A DNA stretch of 64,000 bases from Nonomuraea angiospora (GCF_014873145.1 NZ_JADBEK010000001.1:9486001-9550000), one strand, 5' to 3'; counted from the stretch's first letter, positions 41,922 through 50,598 are shown. The notes: generated by a model not told the origin, from the sequence alone. Translations and numbers: made by a program.

Positions 41922-43079
41922 TCACGGCTTCGACCTCCCCGATCCCGCGACCGCTGAAGGTCTCGGGCCCCGCTCAGGCGAACGCGGGCTCCTCCGGCTT
42001 CTGTCGATGGGTCGCGTCGCCGATCCGTCATCGGCGGCCGCCTGCGCGAACGATCGTAGGGCGTGGACGGTGGCGTCGGGGATGGGCAGCGCGTCGAGAT
42101 CGGCCCGAGCGAGGACGTCGGGTTGCGGAAACATCCTGGTGAGGCCGACTGGGGCGAGGCCGGGCACGACCGTGCCGAACCGGCCGGCGAGGTCACCCAG
42201 GATCGCCCGTGCCCGTGCGGCGTCCGCCACCCCGGCACGCACGATGTCATGCACGCCGACTTCGAACGGATCCCAGGAACCGCACGTCTTCGCAGGGTCG
42301 TCGAGGGCGAAGATGCGCCGGGCCCGGTGGACGTGGTGGATGAGTCCGTTGAGCCGGGGGAGATGGGCGACGAGCAGTAGTTCGGCAGGAGACCGCTGGG
42401 TGATCTCGATCATGCCGGGGTCCTGATCGATCAGGATGGTGCGCCGATAAGAGGTGGACGAGACCGCTTCGACAGTCGGTGTCGCGCGTGCGGCCAGGTG
42501 GGCCAGGGCGGCCGCGAAATCGAGTGACTTGTCATGAGTGAGCCGGAGGGCCAGTCCACCGTCGGCCTGGAGGCGGTCGGTGACCCGCCGCCGGGCCCGC
42601 AGCTCCCGCGGGGCGCCGTGGAAGGTGTCCGCGAGGACCCGGTTGAGCTGCCGAACGCTGCCGAAGCCCGCGGCGAAGGCAATGTCGGCTATGCGAAGGT
42701 CAGTGTCGTCGAGCAGCCGGCGGGCGAAGTGCGCGCGCCGGGAGCGGGCGAGCTGGTCGGGCGTGACCCCGGCATGCTGAAGAAACATGCGCCGCAGGTG
42801 ACGTGGGGACACGCCGAGCCGACCGGCGAGACCGCTCTCCGTCGCCTCGTCCAGCGCTCCGTCGGCGATGAGTTCGACCCCGCGGCACACCAGCTCGGGC
42901 ATGTCCGCGACGGCGGCCGATTCCTGCCGGTACGGGCGGCACCGATGGCAGGCGCGATACCCGGCCGCCTCCGCCGCGGCTGCGGACGGGTAGCGGGTGG
43001 TGTTCGCCGGGAGAGGGCGTCCCGGGCAGTCGTCCCGGCAGTAGATCCCGGTGGTCAGGACGGCGCCGACTGCGTTCAC
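41922..43079 (-). CDS. Ada-AraC/AlkA-type protein with truncated glycosylase domain
   Basis: 385 aa from GTG 43079. Domains: Ada Zn domain with all four cysteines (GIYCRDDC and RACHRC), AraC HTH (about 60-150: FAAGFGSVRQLNRVLADTF), then the AlkA N-terminal beta domain (TPTVEAVSSTSYRRTILI). The HhH-GPD part stops early: the usual LPGIGPWTA hairpin and the catalytic Asp are missing, and QQVSVAAART is replaced by a diverged RAGVADAARARAI. The tail is Arg/Ser-rich with no homology. So it may work as a methyl-responsive regulator without glycosylase activity, or be decaying. Confidence 0.82.
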   Translation of the reverse strand: MNAVGAVLTTGIYCRDDCPGRPLPANTTRYPSAAAAEAAGYRACHRCRPYRQESAAVADMPELVCRGVELIADGALDEATESGLAGRLGVSPRHLRRMFLQHAGVTPDQLARSRRAHFARRLLDDTDLRIADIAFAAGFGSVRQLNRVLADTFHGAPRELRARRRVTDRLQADGGLALRLTHDKSLDFAAALAHLAARATPTVEAVSSTSYRRTILIDQDPGMIEITQRSPAELLLVAHLPRLNGLIHHVHRARRIFALDDPAKTCGSWDPFEVGVHDIVRAGVADAARARAILGDLAGRFGTVVPGLAPVGLTRMFPQPDVLARADLDALPIPDATVHALRSFAQAAADDGSATRPIDRSRRSPRSPERGPRPSAVAGSGRSKP

Positions 43080-43215
43080 GCTTCCAGCATGGCATCCACC
43101 GGCCCGCCGGATCGGACGGATCCGGACCGGCTGCCAAGGCTGGCCGAATGTGACCAGATCTGCTGATCAGGGACCCGCGAGAATTCGGGCTCACCCATCT
43201 CCCCAAGGACATTCC

Positions 43216-43683
43216 ATGAGCGCCGCATCGAACAAGCAACTCGTCATCGACGCCTGGCGGACCTTCGCCACGCGTGACGCCGGCCGGGTCCGCGACGTCT
43301 TCGCCCCTGACGCAGAGTGGCTCGCCCCTGCCGACAACGCGACCTCCCGCGCCATCGACGGAACACACCATCTCATCGGGCGGGACCGCATCGTGCGCTT
43401 CCTGACCGAGGAGTTCTCCACGGTCTTCGTCGACAACGTGTCCATCGAGTTCGGCGGCTTCCACGCCGACGGCGACACCGTGGTCGTCGAGCTGCGACTG
43501 CAGGCCACCCTTGCCCACGGCGGCCACTACGACAACGACTACTGCTTCATCTTCGAACTGGAGTCCGGTCTGGTCAAACGGGTCCGCGAATACATGGACA
43601 CACAACGCGGCGCGGCATGGTTCCACTCACCCGCGAAGGCGAACCGACAGGACCGACCCGAAGCGCCCACCACCCACCACTAA
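43216..43683 (+). CDS. SnoaL-like/NTF2-fold protein
   Basis: 155 aa. An NTF2-like domain: VIDAWRTFATRDAGRVRDVFAPDAEWLAP, then GRDRIVRFL, HADGDTVVVELRLQATL and NDYCFIFELESGLVKRVREYMDT (each shown in part). Such proteins are small enzymes or binding proteins. Divergent from the Ada-like gene; a repeat array begins a few bases after its stop. Confidence 0.85.
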   Translation: MSAASNKQLVIDAWRTFATRDAGRVRDVFAPDAEWLAPADNATSRAIDGTHHLIGRDRIVRFLTEEFSTVFVDNVSIEFGGFHADGDTVVVELRLQATLAHGGHYDNDYCFIFELESGLVKRVREYMDTQRGAAWFHSPAKANRQDRPEAPTTHH

Positions 43684-43689
43684 TCCGGA

Positions 43690-44140
43690 AGCCCAGGCCG
43701 GGGCCGGCGACGGCCGTAACCCCAAGGCCGGGGATGGCGACAGCCATAACCCAAGCCCGGGAGCGACGACGACCGTAACCCCAAGGCTGGCGGGGGCGAC
43801 AGCCGTAACCTCCAAGGCCGGGGACGGCGACAGCCGTAACCCCCAAGCCCGGGAGCGACAGCCGTAACCCCAAGGCCGGGAGTGACGACGACCGTAACCT
43901 CAAGGCTGGCGGGGGCGACGGTCATAACCCCAGGCCCGGGGCGGCGACGCCGTAACCTCCAAGGCAGGGGCGGCGACGCCGTAACCTCCAAGGCCGGGGC
44001 GGCGACGCCGTAACCTCCAAGGCCGGGGATGGCGACAGCCATAACCCCCAGGCTGGCGGGGGCGACGCCGTAACCCAGAGGCCGGGGCAGCGACGGTCAT
44101 AACCCCAAGGCCGGAGGCGACGACGGCCGTAAATCCTAGG
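43690..44140. repeat. Minisatellite: about 15 units of 28-31 bp
   Basis: The tetranucleotide TAAC (TAAA in the last unit) recurs at 43717, 43747, 43776, 43806, 43837, 43865, 43895, 43925, 43953, 43982, 44011, 44042, 44071, 44100 and 44130, giving spacings of 28-31 bp. A typical unit is GCCGTAACCTCCAAGGCC followed by GGGGCGGCGAC. Units vary in sequence but no unit has unique spacer-like DNA. All three minus-strand frames are open through it. Spurious ORFs follow. Confidence 0.88.
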
Positions 44141-44687
44141 CACATCGCCTCCAGCGGCGGATCGAGGTGCAGCTCGACCGCCCCCTGCGTGTATCCCAGG
44201 TAACTAGCCGCCGCCGTCGCCAGCCGCCCGTCGCCACGCCTGCTCGCGCAACCCGGCGGCCGTGGCCAGCCCGCCCTCCCTCTCCTGGAGAAAGGCCACG
44301 AACCGGCCACCGGATCCGAACGTGCCGCGCATGTCCTGCACGACGCCCTGCATACCCCGCCTGACCAGCATCGCGGCAGGTGCCCTGGCGCCAAGCTTGT
44401 GCCTGTGGTGCTCGTACGGAGTCCGTACGAGCACCACAGGCAGCGGCCACGCACCGCGCAGTCAGCAGCGGTCGGCGAGGAGCATCACACCATCGGGAAT
44501 CGGAACGCGCAGGTCGTAAGCGCCTTCGCTATTGGGCGTCGTGGCGTCGAGCAATCAAAGGAACCGGTTGCGCGGTCCACGGAGCAGGCAACCCAAGGCA
44601 CATCTCCCCTTCAGCCCGACCCCCACGCCTACGTGGGGGCCGATGACTTTCCCCGGGCACGCGGGTCTGCATATGAGAGGAGGCGAT
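44141..44687. other. Region without a confident gene; contains a perfect palindrome
   Basis: No supported gene. A minus-strand frame (44204-44437; FGSGGRFVAFLQEREGGLAT) has coding-like character but starts inside the palindrome and has no recognisable family, so it may be a gene fragment. The palindrome at 44400-44442 is listed separately. GGAGG at 44678-44682 is the Shine-Dalgarno of the next gene. Confidence 0.4.
44400..44442. repeat. Perfect 43-bp palindrome (21-bp arms, 1-nt centre)
   Basis: Arms 44400-44420 and 44422-44442 are exact reverse complements; the core is GCTCGTACGGA-G-TCCGTACGAGC. The hairpin has essentially no loop in DNA. It does not look like an ordinary terminator (no T-tract, no adjoining gene ending within 200 bp). 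Confidence 0.9.
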
Positions 44688-45782
44688 ATGTGCGATCAAG
44701 AAAAGGCACTGGCCGCGGGGGTTGCGCTGCTGGAACGGGCGATCGACTACGCGCTGGGCAGCCTCCGCGTCGTCACCCCGGCCACCCTGTGCCGTCCCAC
44801 TCCCTGCGCTGACTGGAACCTCCAGCACCTGCTCGACCACCTGGCCGACTCACTCCAAACCCTGAACGACGCCGCCTCCGGCCACATCCCCCCAGCACCG
44901 CCACAAATGCTGGGCATTCCGGCCCCAACATCCAGACCACCCAACCCACGCCCATCGCCCGCTCGGGCCCCCCAAAGGCCGACCACCCCCGCACCAGGCA
45001 ACGGCAGTGGCGCTCCCTCACCGCGCAGCCTTCGCAGGCACACGGCACCCGCATCCGGCGGCACAGACCCCGCCTCCTTGCGCTCCGGCCTTCGTGGGCC
45101 GGCTGCATCCACGTCGGGCGGAGGGGATGGCGCCTCTTCGGGCACTGGCCTTTGCGGGTCGGCTGGATCCGCGTTGGGGGGAGGGGGCGGCGCCTCTTCG
45201 GGCGCTGATCTTCGTGGGTTGGCCGGATCGGCGTCGGAGGGAGGAGAGAGCGCCCCTTCGGGTACTGCTCTTCGTGGGGCGGCCGCATCCGCGACCGGAG
45301 GAGGAGAGAGAGCCCCTTCGAGCTCTGATGTCTGCGCGGTGGGTGCGTCCGCGACCGGAGAGGGAGACGGCACCGCTCTGTGCTTCAGCGGCTTTGCGCC
45401 GTGGAGGGAAGGATGCGGGGCCAACCCGGCCCTCTTTCTCAGGGACCGCGCCACAGAGGTGCTGGGTGTGTGGGTGGGCGCGGTTAACCATCCCGGCATG
45501 GTCTCCATAAGCGACCGCCACCTGACCGCCCCCATGGTGGCCGCCGCGGGTGCGATCGAGATTGCCGTGCACGGGTGGGACGTGGCCAGAGCCTGCGGTG
45601 AGCAGCACCCGATCCCCGCCCTCATGGCCGAGGAACTGCTGGACCTGGCCCAACTGTTCGTCACGGACGTTGACCGGCCGCACAGGTTCGCCCCGCGGAG
45701 GACCCCGGCCCCGTTCGCCTCAGCCCAGGACCACCTTCTGGCCTATCTCGGCCGTGACCCGAACTGGCCAACGGCCCTCTGA
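44688..45782 (+). CDS. TIGR03086-type DinB/maleylpyruvate isomerase-fold protein with repeat insert
   Basis: 364 aa, ATG 44688 with GGAGG 5-9 nt upstream. Residues 1-70 (LCRPTPCADWNLQHLLDHLADSLQTL, in part) and 245-364 (NHPGMVSISDRHL; AIEIAVHGWDVARACGEQHPIP; HRFAPRRTPAP) form a mycothiol-dependent DinB-fold protein with metal-binding His positions in HLLDHLADS and VHGWD. Between them lies a Pro-rich stretch (70-120) and an array of 20-aa repeats (about 122-231). Usual family members are about 190-200 aa, so the insert accounts for the extra length. It should be a thiol-dependent enzyme with an unusual surface loop. Confidence 0.82.
   Translation: MCDQEKALAAGVALLERAIDYALGSLRVVTPATLCRPTPCADWNLQHLLDHLADSLQTLNDAASGHIPPAPPQMLGIPAPTSRPPNPRPSPARAPQRPTTPAPGNGSGAPSPRSLRRHTAPASGGTDPASLRSGLRGPAASTSGGGDGASSGTGLCGSAGSALGGGGGASSGADLRGLAGSASEGGESAPSGTALRGAAASATGGGERAPSSSDVCAVGASATGEGDGTALCFSGFAPWREGCGANPALFLRDRATEVLGVWVGAVNHPGMVSISDRHLTAPMVAAAGAIEIAVHGWDVARACGEQHPIPALMAEELLDLAQLFVTDVDRPHRFAPRRTPAPFASAQDHLLAYLGRDPNWPTAL
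45051..45380. repeat. 60-bp minisatellite in the coding sequence
   Basis: Units start at 45051, 45111, 45171, 45231, 45291 and 45351 (last partial). Each encodes 20 residues of the form (A/T)SGGGDGASSGTGLRGSAAS. The 60-bp period preserves the frame. Units differ at many positions but repeat borders are clear (GG-A/G-GCGCCTCTTCGGG and CTTCGTGGG cores). Confidence 0.85.
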
Positions 45783-46216
45783 CCAGCTCAACAATCCCAA
45801 CCTCAAAGACAGAACAATCAGCCCATCCAGCATTTCTCGCTCACACGCCGTACGATCATCCTGTACCGCAACCACGTCGGGGATACCGACCACAGAGCCC
45901 AGCACATGTCCGGCCGGTCGTCAGCGGGCGGCGACACCCGATCGCCGTGACCCGGCCGACCAACGTGGTGGCGACGACCGTTCTTCGTGCGGCCGTCGCC
46001 ACCACCACGCCTCGCGCTTCCCGCACAATGCGAACGCACGCCTGAGGCCTGCATCCGGGCCCGGGCTGCGACCGGGGCCGGGGCCGGGGCGTGGCGGGGC
46101 CTAGGGTCGTGGCCGCGATCCACGTCTGGGGTCCGCGACGGCGTCCAGGGATCATGAGCCCGCGCCTCAAGGCATGCTCCTAGCCCATGTTTCTGCCTGC
46201 TCTCTCAGCCCTCGGT

Positions 46217-46314
46217 CTCGGGTTCCCGCCCTCGGGTTCCCGCCCTCGGGTTCCCGCCCTCGGGTTCCCGCCCTCGGGTTCCCGCCCTCGGGTTCCCGCC
46301 CTCCGGTTTCCGGT
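46217..46314. repeat. 14-bp tandem repeat, 6 perfect + 1 degenerate unit
   Basis: CTCGGGTTCCCGCC repeated head to tail at 46217, 46231, 46245, 46259, 46273 and 46287, followed by CTCCGGTTTCCGGT. Each unit contains a CGGG/CCCG dyad that can form a small hairpin. Confidence 0.9.
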
Positions 46315-46700
46315 CTCGGTCCTCTGCCCCGGTCACTGGCCTCGGTCCTCGGTCCTCGGTCCTCGTCGCCGGTTCCCAGCTCTCCTATCTCGGTGCCCGG
46401 TCTCGGTCCAGCCCAAGTTCCCGATCTCGCCATCTCGTCTCGCCGACCCCGCCTGGGTTCTTTCGTCTCGCGTCCCCGGTCTCGGCCCGGTCCATCGGGC
46501 CCCGTCTCGGTCCTTCCGCCTCGCGTCCCCGGTCTCGGCCCGGTGCATCGGCCCCGGTCTCGGTCCTCCCGACTCGCGTCCCGTCTCAGCCCCCTGCCTC
46601 ACCCCTTTCTCGGCCCCGTCCGGGCCCCCGGGTTCGGCACTCGCGCCTCCGCCCCTGTGTAGTCGTACGCCTGGGTTGGTGCTTCAATCCCTGGCGTCGG

Positions 46701-46763
46701 GTGTCGGGTGTCGGGTGTCGGGTGTCGGGTGTCGGGTGTCGGGTGTCGGGTGTCGGGTGTCGG
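46701..46763. repeat. Heptanucleotide repeat (GTGTCGG)9 after recQ
   Basis: Nine perfect GTGTCGG units directly downstream of the recQ stop (46768-46770 on the minus strand). The last codons of recQ contain the same GTGTCGG word (46772-46778), so the array may have grown from the gene's own 3' end. Confidence 0.9.
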
Positions 46764-46767
46764 GCGG

Positions 46768-48579
46768 TTAGGTGTCGGCCTGGAGGACCTCCAGGACCTG
46801 TTCGCCGTACTTCGCCAGTTTGTTTTCTCCGACACCGTTGATCTGGCTCAGCTCCGGCAGTGAGGACGGTCGGGCGGTGGCGATTTCTCTCAGGGTCGCG
46901 TCGTGGAAGATGACGTACGCGGGTACACCCTGTTCCTTCGCGGTGGCGCCCCGCCACGAGCGGAGGCGCTCGAAGAGTGGGGCGGCTTCGGCGGACAGCT
47001 CGGCCACCGCCTGGGCTTTCGATGAGGTGGCGACCTTGGCTCGGGCGGGGCGCAGGGTGTCGCGGCGCAGCAGCACCTCGCGCTGTCCTCGTAGCACCGA
47101 CGCGCTGTCGTCCGTGAGGACCAGGGCTCCGTAGTCGGACTCGACGGCCAGCAGTCCCTGCGCCAGCAGTTGCCGCACCACGCCGTGCCACTCCGCGTTG
47201 CCCAGGTCAGCGCCCACGCCGAACACGGTCAGCGTCTCGTGGCCGTGTTGCAGCACCTTGGCGGTCTTCTTGCCGAGCAGGATGTCGACCACCTGCCCCA
47301 CCCCGAACTTCTGCCGCCGCTCGCGCGCCAGCCGCAGCACCGTCGACAGCACCTTCTGGGCGGGGACGGTGCCGTCCCAGGATTCGGGCGGATTCTGGCA
47401 GGTGTCGCAGTTTCCGCATGGTTCGGCGCCCTTCTGGCCGAAGTAGTCGAGCAGCATCACCCGCCGGCACCCCACGGTCTCGCACAGCGCGAGCATGGAG
47501 TCGAGGTGGACCACCTGGCGGCGGCGGTGGGCCTCGTCGCCTTCCATGGCCATCCGCCGGTGCTGGACGACGTCCTGGAGGCCGTACGCCATCCACACCG
47601 TGGCCGGGAGGCCGTCGCGGCCCGCGCGCCCGGTCTCCTGGTAGTAGCCCTCGACCGACTTGGGCAGGTCGAGATGGGCGACGAAGCGTACGTCGGGCTT
47701 GTCGATGCCCATGCCGAACGCGATCGTGGCCACCACGATCAGCCCCTCTTCGCGCAGGAAGCGGGACTGGTGGGTGGCGCGGGTGCGGGCGTCGAGACCC
47801 GCGTGGTACGGCACGGCGGCGATGCCGTTGTCGACCAGGAACTCGGCGATCTTCTCGACCGAGGAGCGCGACATGCAGTAGACGATGCCGGAATCGCCGG
47901 GATGTTCGGTGCGCAGGAACTCCAGCAACTGCCGCTTGGGCTCGCTCTTGGGCGTGATGCGGTAGTGGATGTTGGGCCGGTCGAAGCTGGCGACGAAGTG
48001 GCGGGCCTCGCTCAGGCCGAGTCTTGAGGAGATCTCGGCGTGCGTGGCCGGGGTGGCCGTGGCGGTCAGCGCGATGCGCGGCACGTCGGGCCAGCGCTCG
48101 TGCAGCGTGGAAAGCTCGAGGTAGTCGGGCCGGAAGTCGTGCCCCCACTGCGCCACACAGTGGGCCTCGTCGATGGCGAACACCGAGATCTCGCCCTTGG
48201 CCAGCAGCCGCAGCGTGGCGTCCACGCGCAGCCGCTCGGGGGCGAGGTAGAGGAGGTCGAGCTCGCCGGCCAGGAACTCCGACTCGACCAGCTGCCGCTC
48301 GTCGAAGTCCTGCGTCGAGTTGAGGAACCCCGCGCGTACGCCGAGCGCCCGCAGCGCGTCGACCTGGTCCTGCATCAACGCGATCAGGGGTGAGATGACG
48401 ACCCCCACGCCGCGGCGCACCAGGGCGGGGATCTGGTAGCAGAGTGATTTGCCGCCGCCGGTGGGCATGAGCACGAGCGCGTCGCCGCCGGCCACGACAT
48501 GGTCGATGATCTCCTGCTGCCCCGCCCTGAACGAGTCGTAGCCGAATACGCGGTGCAGAACGTCGGTGGGGGTATCCAT
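46768..48579 (-). CDS. recQ: ATP-dependent DNA helicase RecQ
   Basis: 603 aa. Helicase motifs: MPTGGGKSLCYQIPAL (I), IDEAHCVAQWGHDFRPDY (II/DEAH), LTATATP (III), QETGRAGRDG (VI). RQC domain with zinc cysteines CRRVMLLDYFG, CGNCDTC; C-terminal HRDC domain (SLPELSQINGVGENKLAKYGE). A 3'-5' helicase in recombination and repair that can unwind G-quadruplexes. ATG 48579. Repeat DNA flanks both ends. Confidence 0.96.
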   Translation of the reverse strand: MDTPTDVLHRVFGYDSFRAGQQEIIDHVVAGGDALVLMPTGGGKSLCYQIPALVRRGVGVVISPLIALMQDQVDALRALGVRAGFLNSTQDFDERQLVESEFLAGELDLLYLAPERLRVDATLRLLAKGEISVFAIDEAHCVAQWGHDFRPDYLELSTLHERWPDVPRIALTATATPATHAEISSRLGLSEARHFVASFDRPNIHYRITPKSEPKRQLLEFLRTEHPGDSGIVYCMSRSSVEKIAEFLVDNGIAAVPYHAGLDARTRATHQSRFLREEGLIVVATIAFGMGIDKPDVRFVAHLDLPKSVEGYYQETGRAGRDGLPATVWMAYGLQDVVQHRRMAMEGDEAHRRRQVVHLDSMLALCETVGCRRVMLLDYFGQKGAEPCGNCDTCQNPPESWDGTVPAQKVLSTVLRLARERRQKFGVGQVVDILLGKKTAKVLQHGHETLTVFGVGADLGNAEWHGVVRQLLAQGLLAVESDYGALVLTDDSASVLRGQREVLLRRDTLRPARAKVATSSKAQAVAELSAEAAPLFERLRSWRGATAKEQGVPAYVIFHDATLREIATARPSSLPELSQINGVGENKLAKYGEQVLEVLQADT

Positions 48580-48800
48580 GTGGCTACCTTACGTGTTCGC
48601 GGGTGAGCGTTTCGTGAGTTCCGCCGACGGCGATCGGGGGCTCCAACGCGCTCGCCTTGGCATCCCCCAGTCTGCCCGACGGTGATCGGTCCGTGAGCCC
48701 CACTCTTTCCACTCCGGCGGCGCTACGCCGTCCCGTTCGCGTCGCCGTCGCGCTCCGGTCCAGGGTGAGGAGGGCTGGGGTCCTTCAAGGGTCCCATTGA

Positions 48801-48828
48801 GGGAGGGGAGGGGAGGGGAGGGGACGGG
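48801..48828 (+). other. G-quadruplex-forming tract
   Basis: Six runs of three or four guanines separated by single A (or AC) bases: GGGAGGGGAGGGGAGGGG then AGGGGACGGG. Four or more such runs with 1-2-nt loops strongly favour a G-quadruplex. It lies about 220 bp upstream of the recQ start on the opposite strand. Confidence 0.8.
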
Positions 48829-49054
48829 TCCTTCGAGGAGGGGCTGAGGTCCTTAAGGGCTCCCGTGGGGCAGAGGCGCTGAGGTCCTTCGATGGGGGGA
48901 GGAGGGCTGGCGCCCGTCAAGGCGGGGAGGTGGGCTCAAGGTCCCGCAAGGGGGAACGGCGGGCAGGATGCTCCGTGCGATTGGGGATCAGGGCGGATTG
49001 TGGCTTGGCGTGGCGAGGGTTGGCGCCGGTGGCCGCGCAGGGTCAGGGCTGCTC

Positions 49055-49380
49055 GGTTGGAGGAGTGAGGTGTTTAGGCGATGGCGAGGGAGGGTTGACC
49101 GGCGGTGGCTGGTCACGGTGAGGCTGGTGGGTTGGAGGAGTGAGGTGTTTAGGCGATGGCGAGGGAGGGTTGATCGGCGGTGGCTGGTCACGGTGAGGCT
49201 GGTGGGTTGGAGCAGCGAGGTGTTTAGGCGATGGCTGGGCGAGGGGCGAAGGCGGTGGCTGGTCCCGGTGAGGCCGCTGGGGTTGGGGAAGTGAGGGTGG
49301 TTAGGGGATGGCGGGGCGAGGGTCTCGACGGGGTGGCTGGGCGCGGTGAGGGCGCTGGGCTGGGGGAGCGGGGGCTGGGG
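49055..49380. repeat. 75-bp tandem repeat, about 4.3 copies
   Basis: GGTTGGAGGAGTGAGG-type unit starts at 49055, 49130, 49205 and 49281, with a partial copy from 49357 that merges into the MFS gene's 3' end. Each unit contains TTTAGGCGATGGCG and CGGTGGCTGGTCACGGTGAGG. The first two intervals are nearly identical; later ones diverge. Confidence 0.88.
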
Positions 49381-50598
49381 TTAGGCGGTGGCGGGGGCGG
49401 GGTGGGTGTTGCGGTGGTAGGCGATCAGGGAGAGGGCGCCCAGGGCGCAGGCGGCCGCCACCGCTCCCATCACCGCCGGATACCCCACGACCTGCGCGAT
49501 CCCGGCCGCCAGCAGGGGCGCGACGGCCTTGGCGGTCGTGATGGGCAGCGCGAGTGCCCCGCTCAGTGACGCGTACGCTCCCGTGCCGTAGCGGTCGGCC
49601 AGAAGCGCCGGCCGGGCGATCGTGCCCACGCCGAACCCCAACCCGAACAGCACCACCCCCGCCACCGCCCCGGCCGGGCTCCGGCCGACCAGCGGCAGCA
49701 GCACCGCCGCCAACCCCTGCACCCCGAACATCACCGCGGTGATCAAGGCCACCGACCAGCGGCCCTGCAGGCCCGTGGTGACGAGTCGGCCCGTGACCGA
49801 CAGCACCCCGAGCAGGCCCGCGACGGCGGCGGCGAAGACGGGAGCGTGGCCGAGGGTGATCAGGTACGTGACCAGCAGGACGCCCATGACCGACACCGCG
49901 CCGGTCTGGGTCAGGAAGGCCGCCGCCAGCAGCCAGAAGGGACGTTCGCGCAGGGCCGCCCCGACGACCTCGCGCCGGTTCACGTGCGGGGGCGCGGCCC
50001 GGCTCCGTACGGCCAGGGCGTGCAGCGGCACCGAGGTCAGGGCGTAGCCGGCGGCCAGGATGACCAGGGCCTGGCGCCACCCGTACAGGTCCACGAGGAA
50101 GCCCGTCAGCGGCAGGAAGATACTGGACGCGAAGCCCGCCACGACGGTTACCGCGAGTAACGCCCGCGCCCGCCGGGTCGCGTCGAACCAGGCCACGATC
50201 ACGGCGAAGGCCGCCTCGTACAGCACCATCGCCGACGCCACGCCCAGCACGCCGCAGACCAGGTACAACTGCGCCACGGTACGCACCTGAGACCACGCCA
50301 GCACCGCGAGCCCGCCCAGCACCGACCCGAGGGTCATGAGCCCGCGCCCGCCGTGCCGGTCGAGCCAGCGGCCGATGAGCGGCGCCGCGACCCCGGACAC
50401 CAGCACGGCCAGCGTGATCGCTCCGGTCAGCTGCGCGACCCCGGCGTGGAGGTCGCGGGACATGGGTGGGATGAACACCGAAAACGCGTAATAAAGCACG
50501 CCATATCCGGCGGTTTGCGTGATCGAGAGAGCGCCGATCATCCACATGGGGGACTTCGGCACGGTGGCGTCGATCACTCCAGGATCGTTCCCGTTCAC
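49381..50598 (-). CDS. MFS transporter (12-TMS)
   Basis: 405 aa with 12 transmembrane segments, a GRWLDRHGGRGLM motif-A loop and a QTAGYGVLYYAFSVFIPPM first helix, like the MFS group that contains OxlT/MCT-like carriers. Substrate unknown. GTG 50598. It is divergent from an SDR gene. The stop lies at the edge of the 75-bp repeat. Confidence 0.9.
   Translation of the reverse strand: MNGNDPGVIDATVPKSPMWMIGALSITQTAGYGVLYYAFSVFIPPMSRDLHAGVAQLTGAITLAVLVSGVAAPLIGRWLDRHGGRGLMTLGSVLGGLAVLAWSQVRTVAQLYLVCGVLGVASAMVLYEAAFAVIVAWFDATRRARALLAVTVVAGFASSIFLPLTGFLVDLYGWRQALVILAAGYALTSVPLHALAVRSRAAPPHVNRREVVGAALRERPFWLLAAAFLTQTGAVSVMGVLLVTYLITLGHAPVFAAAVAGLLGVLSVTGRLVTTGLQGRWSVALITAVMFGVQGLAAVLLPLVGRSPAGAVAGVVLFGLGFGVGTIARPALLADRYGTGAYASLSGALALPITTAKAVAPLLAAGIAQVVGYPAVMGAVAAACALGALSLIAYHRNTHPAPATA

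Larger units (their letters stand above)
45783..46767. other. Low-complexity intergenic region between the DinB-fold gene and recQ
   Basis: No gene supported; open frames are repeat-driven. It contains a 14-bp minisatellite at 46217-46314 (six perfect CTCGGGTTCCCGCC units plus one diverged), a CT-rich stretch of CTCGGTCC-like words to about 46620, and a 7-bp repeat just after the recQ stop (46701-46763). Confidence 0.75.
48580..49380. other. Low-complexity region upstream of recQ and downstream of the MFS gene
   Basis: No gene supported. It holds a G-rich tract (48801-48828), recurring GGTCCTT(C/A)A words at about 48780-48890 and the 75-bp tandem repeat (49055-49380). A plus-strand ORF at 48968-49294 is an artefact of the 75-bp (25-codon) period. 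Confidence 0.7.

Noticed and set aside
43690..44140. Possible CRISPR array
   Set aside because: Regular 28-31 bp spacing is suggestive, but units are contiguous and similar throughout with no unique spacers, and no cas genes are nearby.
44204..44437. Minus-strand ORF of 77 codons
   Set aside because: It has some coding character but begins inside the palindrome, overlaps no promoter and matches no family I recognise; mentioned as a possible fragment only.
46586..47191. Minus-strand ORF overlapping the recQ 3' half
   Set aside because: Wrong frame relative to recQ and driven by the (GTGTCGG)n repeat.
48968..49294. ORF with 25-aa repeats (SEVFRRWRGRVDRRW)
   Set aside because: The 75-bp repeat is divisible by three so any frame stays open; no start context or family supports a protein.
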